This document shows, piece by piece, positions 39,616-47,300 of a stretch of 64,000 nucleotides of DNA. Made by a program: the position numbers and the translations under genes. Position 1 is the stretch's first letter. Each line of letters starts with the position of its first letter. The stretch lies in contig NZ_JBEPOO010000001.1 in NCBI RefSeq assembly GCF_040546815.1, positions 1,302,001-1,366,000 on the forward strand. The letters are read 5' to 3'. This DNA is from Devosia sp. 2618 (GTDB taxonomy: Bacteria > Pseudomonadota > Alphaproteobacteria > Rhizobiales > Devosiaceae). The notes beneath the pieces are model-generated. The model ran no database searches. It was not told the DNA's origin and saw only the letters and a list, made by a program, of their open reading frames with translations.

Positions 39616-40409
39616 GGCGCGCCTCCGAGAGCGGCGTCAAAGGCGTGTGCGGCGGAAACCAGTGACTTTGTGTAGTCGTGCTGTGGCGCGCCGAAAACGC
39701 CGGCGATGGGGCCGGTTTCGACGATCTCCCCGTGACGCAGGACGACAACGCGATCAACGATGGTGGCGACCACAGGCAGGTCGTGGCTGATGAACAAAAG
39801 CGCCATGTTTCGCTCGCGCACCAGGCGGTCCAGAAGGGCGAGGATCTCCGCCTGGGTGGTGACGTCGAGGGCGGTGGTGGGTTCGTCGGCGATCAACAGA
39901 GCCGGCTCGCAGGCGAGCGCCATGGCGATGGCGACGCGCTGGCGCTGGCCGCCGGAGATTTCGTGCGGATAGGCTCGGGCAATACGGTCCGGGTCGGGCA
40001 GGGCGACATCGTGCATCAATTTGAGCACGGCGGCGTGCAGCGCTTCGCGGGAGAGGCGATGGGGTGCGTGACGCTGGATGGGCTCGGCAATCTGACGGTC
40101 GACGCGCATGAGCGGATCGAGCGCGGTTAGCGGCTCCTGAAACACGAAGGCGGCGACGCGACCGCGCAGGGTATTGAGCTTGCGTTCTGATGCGCCGATG
40201 ACCTGTGTGTCGCCCAGAATGACCGAACCCTTGGCGGTGATGCCGGGCGCGAGAAGTCCGGTGGCGGCCATGGCGGTCAGTGACTTGCCAGAGCCGGATT
40301 CCCCGATCAGCCCGACGCGCTCGCCGGGGGCGATGGTAAGGTTGACGCCGGACACCAGAGTGGTCTGGGGCGTGGCGATGGACAGGTTTTCGATGGTGAG
40401 CAGGCTCAT
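39612..40409 (-). CDS. Peptide-type ABC transporter ATPase (DppD-like)
   Basis: A 265-residue ATPase with Walker [17 protein letters not shown]-loop FVFQEPLTALDPLMRV, signature ISGGQRQRVAIAMAL, Walker B LLIADEPTTALDVTTQ and switch His in LFISHDLPVV. It partners with the DppF-like ATPase encoded next. Both its ends overlap neighbours by 4 bp. Confidence 0.92.
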   Translation of the reverse strand: MSLLTIENLSIATPQTTLVSGVNLTIAPGERVGLIGESGSGKSLTAMAATGLLAPGITAKGSVILGDTQVIGASERKLNTLRGRVAAFVFQEPLTALDPLMRVDRQIAEPIQRHAPHRLSREALHAAVLKLMHDVALPDPDRIARAYPHEISGGQRQRVAIAMALACEPALLIADEPTTALDVTTQAEILALLDRLVRERNMALLFISHDLPVVATIVDRVVVLRHGEIVETGPIAGVFGAPQHDYTKSLVSAAHAFDAALGGAP

Positions 40410-41257
40410 CGTGCGCGCCTCGTCGGGTCGATGCTGTCGCGCAATCCGTCAGCCAGAAGGTTGATGCCAATGACCAGCGACACCAGCGCAATGCCGGGCG
40501 CGATGGCGCCGATGGGGGCAGTGTAGACGGTGCCTTGCGCTTCCTGCAGCAGGCGGCCCCAAGAGGCGTTGGGCGGTGGAGCGCCAAGGCCGAGATAGGA
40601 CAGCGAAGCTTCGGCAATGGCGGCGAGGCCAAATTGCAGGGCGAAGCTGACCGACAGGGTTGGCCAGATATTGGGCAGAACGTGGCTGAAGACTATGCCG
40701 AGCCATGACGTACCGGAGGTGCGGGCGGCGGTGATGTAGTCCATCAGCAGCACGCGTTTGGCGAGGATGCGCGTGAGGCGCGCGACGATGGCCGAGAGGG
40801 CAATGCCAAGGGCGAGAATGGCCGAGCCAAGGGTTGCAGTCTCGCTGGCGGCGACCACCAGCATGGCGATCAGCAGCGTCGGGAAGGCGATGAGGATATC
40901 GAGTGCTGCGGCCAGCGCGTCATCGAGGAACTTGCTGGCGAAGGCGGCCAGAAGGCCCAGCGTGACGCCGATTGCTGCGCCGATGGCGACGGCGCCAATG
41001 CCCACGGTGAGGGCGATGCGCGAGCCGATCATGATCTGGGTAAGGAAGTCGCGACCCAGGCGGTCCGTGCCCACCCAATGCAGCCAGGACGGCGCTTCGA
41101 GGCGTCCGCCAGCCATGGCGCTGGGGTCATAGGGCGTCCAGACGAGCGTCAGCAGGCCGACGATAACGTGCAGCGATACAAGGATAATTCCGGCCCAGAG
41201 GGTGACGGATTTCCAGCTGCGGCGTCGCGATGGGGTGATCTGGTCGATGGCGGTCAT
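40406..41257 (-). CDS. Peptide-type ABC transporter permease (DppC-like)
   Basis: A 283-residue permease with the DppC-type N-terminal segment, VGTDRLGRDFLTQIMIGSRI, and an EAA loop MDYITAARTSGTSWLGIVFS. It ends with INLLADGLRDSIDPTRRAR. It is in a run of 4-bp overlaps between the DppB-like permease and the two ATPases. Confidence 0.92.
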   Translation of the reverse strand: MTAIDQITPSRRRSWKSVTLWAGIILVSLHVIVGLLTLVWTPYDPSAMAGGRLEAPSWLHWVGTDRLGRDFLTQIMIGSRIALTVGIGAVAIGAAIGVTLGLLAAFASKFLDDALAAALDILIAFPTLLIAMLVVAASETATLGSAILALGIALSAIVARLTRILAKRVLLMDYITAARTSGTSWLGIVFSHVLPNIWPTLSVSFALQFGLAAIAEASLSYLGLGAPPPNASWGRLLQEAQGTVYTAPIGAIAPGIALVSLVIGINLLADGLRDSIDPTRRAR

Positions 41258-42192
41258 GGTGTGCCGGCTCCACGATCGCGCAGGCGCGGATCAACAATGC
41301 GCTGGGTGAGATCAGCGGCAAAGCCGATGAGCAGGACGAGCAAGGTCGAGATGAACAGCACGCCCTGCACGTTTGGGTAGTCGCGCTGCTGGATGGCCAG
41401 CAGGAGCATGGAGCCGAGGCCGGGGAGGCTGAACACGCGCTCGATGACCACGGCGCCGAGGAAGGTGCTGGCGAGCTCGATGCCCAGAATGGAGATGACC
41501 GGAACCGCGCCATTGCGCAGGCCGTGGCGGATCAAGGCTTCGGGGAAAGAAGAGCCAAGGGCACGGGCGGTGCGCAGGTAGTCGCTGCCCAGAACCTCAA
41601 GCGTTGCGGCGCGGACATAGCGCAGCATGGAGGCGGACATGACCAGCGCGATAGTGAGGACCGGCAGGATCATCGCCGTACTGGCTTCGCCGAAATTGGC
41701 CCAGCCCTTGAGCGGGAAACCGCCGGACGGCAGCAGGCGCAGATTGATGGCGAAGAACGAGACCAGAAGGATGCCAACCCAGAAAACCGGGATGGCGATG
41801 CCGAGCTGGGAGATCACGGAGATGGCCGCGCCATACCACTTGGTGGAGCGGACGGCGGCGATGATGCCGAGTGGGATGGCGATAATGAGGGCGGTGACGA
41901 AGCCGAGAATGGTCAGGGGCAGGGTGACTGAGAGACGGTTGCCGATCTCTTCGACCACCGATGCGCGGCTGACGAAGGAGGTGCCGAGATCGAAACGGGC
42001 GAGATTGCCGATGAAGGAAATGAACTGCGCGTAAAGTGGTTGATCGGAGCCAACCTGGGCGCGCGCGGCGGCAATCTGGGCTTCGGTGGCGCCGACGCCG
42101 AGCAGCGCATTGGCCGGATCGCCGGGCAATAGGCGGAGAAGGATAAACAGCACCACGGCTGCTACCAAAAGCGAGAATAACAGGATGACCAA
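41254..42192 (-). CDS. Peptide-type ABC transporter permease (DppB-like)
   Basis: A 312-residue permease with LLRLLPGDPANALLGVGATE near the N-terminus, the DLGTSFVSRASVVEEIGNRL periplasmic loop and the EAA loop GSDYLRTARALGSSFPEALI. It is separated from the binding-protein gene upstream by 221 bp that contain a stem-loop. Confidence 0.91.
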   Translation of the reverse strand: MVILLFSLLVAAVVLFILLRLLPGDPANALLGVGATEAQIAAARAQVGSDQPLYAQFISFIGNLARFDLGTSFVSRASVVEEIGNRLSVTLPLTILGFVTALIIAIPLGIIAAVRSTKWYGAAISVISQLGIAIPVFWVGILLVSFFAINLRLLPSGGFPLKGWANFGEASTAMILPVLTIALVMSASMLRYVRAATLEVLGSDYLRTARALGSSFPEALIRHGLRNGAVPVISILGIELASTFLGAVVIERVFSLPGLGSMLLLAIQQRDYPNVQGVLFISTLLVLLIGFAADLTQRIVDPRLRDRGAGTP

Positions 42193-42268
42193 ACGGCGCA
42201 GGGTGTAGGCGAGAATGGGTCTGGTCTTTCGATTTATGTGGGCCGGAAAATGATCCTAGCCCATTGGT

Positions 42269-42309
42269 AAGGGCCGGACAAATGGCTGTCGCCATTGTAT
42301 CCGACCCTT
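42269..42309 (-). promoter_or_regulatory. Intercistronic stem-loop after second peptide-binding protein gene
   Basis: AAGGGCCGGACAAATGGC (42269-42286) pairs imperfectly with GCCATTGTATCCGACCCTT (42291-42309) around TGTC. It lies in the gap between binding-protein and permease genes, the same place as the hairpin in the first operon. No minus-strand T-tract follows. Nothing else was recognised in the 221-bp gap. Confidence 0.6.
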
Positions 42310-42413
42310 TGAATTCGTTAGCACACTGCTAACATTTCGACGTTGATCGCGTGAGTGCTTTTCAGGCCATCCTGCTATGCTTGTGGCGCAGAAGGATGAA
42401 CGTTTTAAGCCGC

Positions 42414-43907
42414 TTACTTGGCCTTCTGGATGTCGTAGGCGAAGAACTGCGAGTTCAGGCCGTTGACCGGGTATCCCGTGACGTTCGAGGCAGAGACCAC
42501 GATCTGGGGATAGAGGTAGAGCCAGTTGCTGGCCGCGTCCTCGGCGATGATCTTGTTGGCTTCGGTGAGCTTGGCAGTCTGCTCATCGACCGAGACAGCC
42601 GATTCCGCATCAGCGATCAACTTGACGACCTCCGGGTTGTTGTAGCCCCAGTAGAAGTCTGGATTGCCGTAAAACACGATATCGCGGTGGTTGACGTGTT
42701 CCTGCAGCGTCGCCTGGAAGTTCTTCTCCTGGTAGACCTTGGTGTACCATTCGTTGGCGGTGATGATGTTGATGTTCGCCTTGACGCCGATCTTGGCAAA
42801 CTCGCTCTGCAGGAACTGGGCGACCAGTGGATGCGGATCGTAGTCAGGGGTGTCGATGGTGAACTCGAAGCCATCTGGATAGCCAGCTTCGGTCAGCAGT
42901 TCCTTGGCGCTGTCTGGGTTGTAGGCATCAACGCCGGTCAGATCGACATACCATGGGTCGGTTGGCGGAACGAACGAGCCGATCAGCGTGCCGTAGTCAC
43001 CCCAGATGGAGTTCAGCAGCTTTGCCTTGTCGACGGCGCGGGCGAGAGCCTTGCGAACCTTGACGTTGTCGAACGGTGCGACGCGGTCGTTATAGGCCAG
43101 GATTTCCTTGGTGGTCGAAGCGCCTTCGGTGACGGTGTAGGCGGCGTTGCCGCTGAACTGCGCCAGTGAATCGGGGCTCTGAACCGAGGTGATGACATCA
43201 ACGGCGTTGGTCAGCAGCGCGTTGTTGAGCGCGGTTGCGTCGGTGAAATACTGGTAGACGACTTCGCCATTGGTTGGCTTGTCGCCCCAATAGCCGTCAA
43301 AGCGGGCGAGGGACAGGGCCGAACCGCGACGCCATTCTTCGAGCTTGTAGGGGCCGGTGCCGTCTTCGGTTGCGGTGATGTCGGCAGCCTTGTCGTTGAC
43401 GATCCAGACGTAGCTGAGATTGTAAGGCAGCGAGATGGAGCGAGCAGAAAGGGTGATGACGACGGTATTGTCGTCTGGTGTCTCGATGCCAGTGATGGTC
43501 GAGAGGCTCTTCTTGCGCGAGCTCTTGGAGGTTTCGGCAGTAACGCGCTCGATGGAGTATTTCACATCGGCAGCGGTCAGAGGCTCACCGGAGTGAAATG
43601 TGACGCCGTCCTTGAGGGTGAATGTATAGGTCAGGCCATCTTCGCTGACCTTGTAGTCGGCGGAGAGCTTTGGCTCGACGGTGCCGGCATCGGTCAGCTG
43701 GAAGAGAGCTTCGTAAACGTTGCCGTTGAAGGCTTCGTTGATGCCCTGGCCAGCGCCAGCGGTGTTATCGAGGTTCTGTGGCTCATAGAGCGAACCGATA
43801 CGGATGGTGGCGTCGGCGTCGTAATCCTGGGCGAAAACGGCCGGGGAAACGGCAACGCTTGCGAGCAGGGCGGCAACCAGCAGGTTGCGGCGGGAGATAA
43901 TCGACAT
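42414..43907 (-). CDS. Peptide-type ABC transporter substrate-binding protein (SBP_bac_5)
   Basis: A 497-residue periplasmic binding protein from the ATG at 43907, with a signal peptide (ISRRNLLVAALLASVAVSPA, then VFAQ) whose RR pair is probably a plain n-region rather than a Tat motif. Family-5 features are IRIGSLYEPQNLDNTAGAGQ, LKDGVTFHSGEPLTAADVKY, LTEAGYPDGFEFTIDTP and RKALARAVDKAKLL. Substrate unknown. It leads the second peptide operon. Confidence 0.92.
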   Translation of the reverse strand: MSIISRRNLLVAALLASVAVSPAVFAQDYDADATIRIGSLYEPQNLDNTAGAGQGINEAFNGNVYEALFQLTDAGTVEPKLSADYKVSEDGLTYTFTLKDGVTFHSGEPLTAADVKYSIERVTAETSKSSRKKSLSTITGIETPDDNTVVITLSARSISLPYNLSYVWIVNDKAADITATEDGTGPYKLEEWRRGSALSLARFDGYWGDKPTNGEVVYQYFTDATALNNALLTNAVDVITSVQSPDSLAQFSGNAAYTVTEGASTTKEILAYNDRVAPFDNVKVRKALARAVDKAKLLNSIWGDYGTLIGSFVPPTDPWYVDLTGVDAYNPDSAKELLTEAGYPDGFEFTIDTPDYDPHPLVAQFLQSEFAKIGVKANINIITANEWYTKVYQEKNFQATLQEHVNHRDIVFYGNPDFYWGYNNPEVVKLIADAESAVSVDEQTAKLTEANKIIAEDAASNWLYLYPQIVVSASNVTGYPVNGLNSQFFAYDIQKAK

Positions 43908-44300
43908 GGGAGGAGTCCTGTCAGTGGGTGAGTGCGGACGCTCCGCCCACAACTCTTGAGCAACAAATATCGCTTTCCCAACCAAAACCCCATCCGCAGG
44001 TTAGTTTATAAATGCATGTTCCTTGGGCGGGTAGAAATGACTTCCTGCGCCAACCATGCGGGTGAAAATCTCATTTCAGAGACAGCCATGGATGCGCCGA
44101 AGGTCTGCCGGGCGGGCTTTGGGTCGAACGGTGGGATTGTCGTCCTAGGACCGTGCGGGTGCCCAGGATGATCTGGCTGCGCTTGAGGCACGTCCAATGG
44201 CGTTAGAAGCCTCCACAGACTAACCCGGCAATAATCCTTCGATTGATTTCGGCGTCCCGGGCCGCATGCGAACGTTCCTTGTCTTTTTCTGGGGGAGCGC

Positions 44301-47300
44301 ATGAAAACCTACAGCAATTCTGTTCTTGCCCAGTCCATCACGCTGTCCAGCAAGTTTTCGGGACGCGCGACGCGCTCCGTCGTTCAAACGCGTGAGCCGT
44401 CGGATGGCTCGAAGTCTGTCGTGCGGTATCGGCGTGACGGTGGACGGTCGTGGGGCGCTTTGGCTTCGGGCGAAGGGGGCGGTTTTCACGGGCACGACAA
44501 GCATGGCTTGCACCAAGTGTTTTCGGGCAAAGGTGATGGGGCCCCAGGGCGGAACTACGCGGTAACATCGTCCTACGCGGACCCGCTTTCGGTGGTTTCG
44601 ACAGGACCGGTGCTGTCGCCAACAGCGCCGGTGACCGCATCGGAAACGTCGATTCAGCCGGCGGCGCCTGTGCTGTCGCCGGTTGCGCCTGCGGCGACGA
44701 CGCCGGCGGTGGTGCCTGCGCCGACGACAGGATTTCAGATTGCGCCGGTCGACGCGCCGGCAGCCACAGCGCCCGATGCGGCGGAGGCTTCGGCGGCGGT
44801 TGTTGACTGGCGCGCGAGCTGGCTGGCCGCTGCGGCACAGACGCCATGCGGGTCTTGCACCGGGCGCGCCTGCACCATGTGCTCGGTGCGCACGGGTGGC
44901 CCGGCAGCAGGCAATGGCAAGCCGACGGGCTATGCGCCGCGCACGCTGATATTTTACGACCCATCCGAAGAGGCAGCAGGCGCCGAAAAGATTGCGCCGG
45001 CTCTGACTGTGCCGTCGGCACGCACCGACAACGCTGGCACTTCGTCACTCACAGCGGCTGCGGCGCCCAATGCCATCGTGCTTGAAAACCAGAAGCAGGG
45101 CACGCCGGAAAGCGTCTGGATGATCGGCAAGGCCGATGCGTCCATCGAAGGCTATGCGGCGGAGTTCACGCTCAACCACGGCCAGAGGGTCGACTTCAAG
45201 ATCAACACCGATTCCAAGAACTACCGCGTCGATATCTATCGGCTGGGCTATTATGGCGGCGATGGCGCGCGGCTGGTGCACACGATCAATCGCACCCTCA
45301 CCACGGCGCAGGGCCAGCCGGTGCCGCTGTTTGACCCCACCACAAAGCTGGTGGATGCCGGCAATTGGTCGGTTTCGACATCCTGGGACATTCCGGCGGA
45401 TGCCGTTTCGGGCGTCTATTTCGCCAAGCTGACGCGGCTCGATGGTTCGGGCGGCGAGAACATGATCCCGTTCATCGTGCGCGACGACCAGGCACCGAGC
45501 GACATTACCTTCCAGACATCCGACACGACTTGGCAGGCCTATAACTGGTGGGGCGGCTACAATTTTTACGGCGGCATCGATGCGGGCGGGAGGGAAGGGC
45601 GCGCCAGTGCGGTGAGCTATAACCGGCCGATCATTTCGCGCGACGGTGGCTTTTCCGCAGGGCCGCAGGACTTCATCTTCGGGGCGGAATATTCGGCGAT
45701 CCGGTTCATCGAGCAGAACGGCTACGACGTCAATTACATCTCAGGCATCGATAGCGCGTCCAATGCGGCGCAGCTGCTGAATAGCAAGATTTTCCTGTCG
45801 GTCGGGCATGACGAATACTGGTCGGGCGAGCAGCGGGCGAATGTCGAAGCGGCACGCGATGCGGGCGTCAACCTGTCATTCTGGAGCGGCAACGAGGTCT
45901 ATTGGGAGACGCGCTGGGAATCGAGCATCGATGGCACGGGCACGCCCTACAAGACGCTGGTTTCGTATAAGGAGCGCTGGGACAACGCCAATAGCGACGT
46001 CAATGGCACAACCTCGACCTGGCGCGACCCGCTGCTGGGTTCAGGCAAGCCGGAAAACAGCCTGACAGGCACGATCTTTACGGTCGATTCCTACCGGCTC
46101 GATGCCATCGATGTACCCTATGATATGTCGAACCTGCGCTTCTGGAGCAATACGGCCGTGGCCGGGATTGAGCCCGGCGAGGTCTATACGCTGACCAAGA
46201 ACCTGCTCGGCTATGAGTGGGACTCCGATCTGGACAACGGCTTCCGGCCAGCCGGGTTGGTGCCACTGTCGTCGACCACGGTCGATGTCAATTCCCTGCT
46301 GCTCGACTATGGCAATGCCGTGGGGCCGGGCACGGCGCAACACAGTCTGACGCTTTATCGTGCGCCCAGCGGCGCCTTGGTGTTCGGCGCAGGTACGGTC
46401 TACTGGTCATGGGGGCTCGATAGCCATCACGACAATGAAGCGACGCCGATCGACCGCAATGTGCAGCAGTCGATGATCAACCTTTTTGCCGATATGGGCG
46501 TGCAGCCGACGACGCTGATGCAGAGCCTCGTGGCAGCCAATCAGACCACTGATCATCTCGCGCCGACCAGCATCATCACCTCGCCGACAGCGGCGGGCGC
46601 ACTGACGGCGGCGCAGACTGTGACCATCACGGGGACGGCGACCGATGCGGGTGGTGGACTGGTATCGGTGGTGGAAGTGTCGACCAATGGAGGCACCACA
46701 TGGCACAGGGCGACCGGGCGCGGAAACTGGACCTATAGCTGGACGCCGATCATTGGCGGCAACTACACGATCCTGTCGCGGGCAGTCGATGACAGCGTCA
46801 ACCTGGAGACGCCCAGCACCGGCATAACGGTCAATGTGAGCCAGGGTGGTTCGGGCAATCTGTTTGGGCCAAACGAAACCCCAGCAACGCCCTATGTGGT
46901 CGATCCGACGCCAGTCAATGTCGGCGTCACCTTCAGCGCCAACACGTCGGGCAGCATTGTGGGACTGCGCTACTTCAAGGGCGCGGGCAATACCGGCCAG
47001 CATATCGGCTCGCTCTGGACCTCGACCGGGACGCTGCTGTCGAAAGCCACGTTCCAGAACGAAACGGCCAGCGGCTGGCAGACGGTGATCTTTGATGCGC
47101 CGATCTCTATTACGGCTGGAACCACCTATGTCGCGAGCTATTACGGCACGCTCGGCTATGCTGCATCGTCGAACTATTTCGTGTCTCCGCATACACGCGG
47201 CGCGCTGACCTCGACCAATGGCGTCTACACCTATGCCAACCAGAACGCGTTCCCAACCATCTCGTCATCGGGCACCAATTACTGGGTCGATGTGGTGTTC

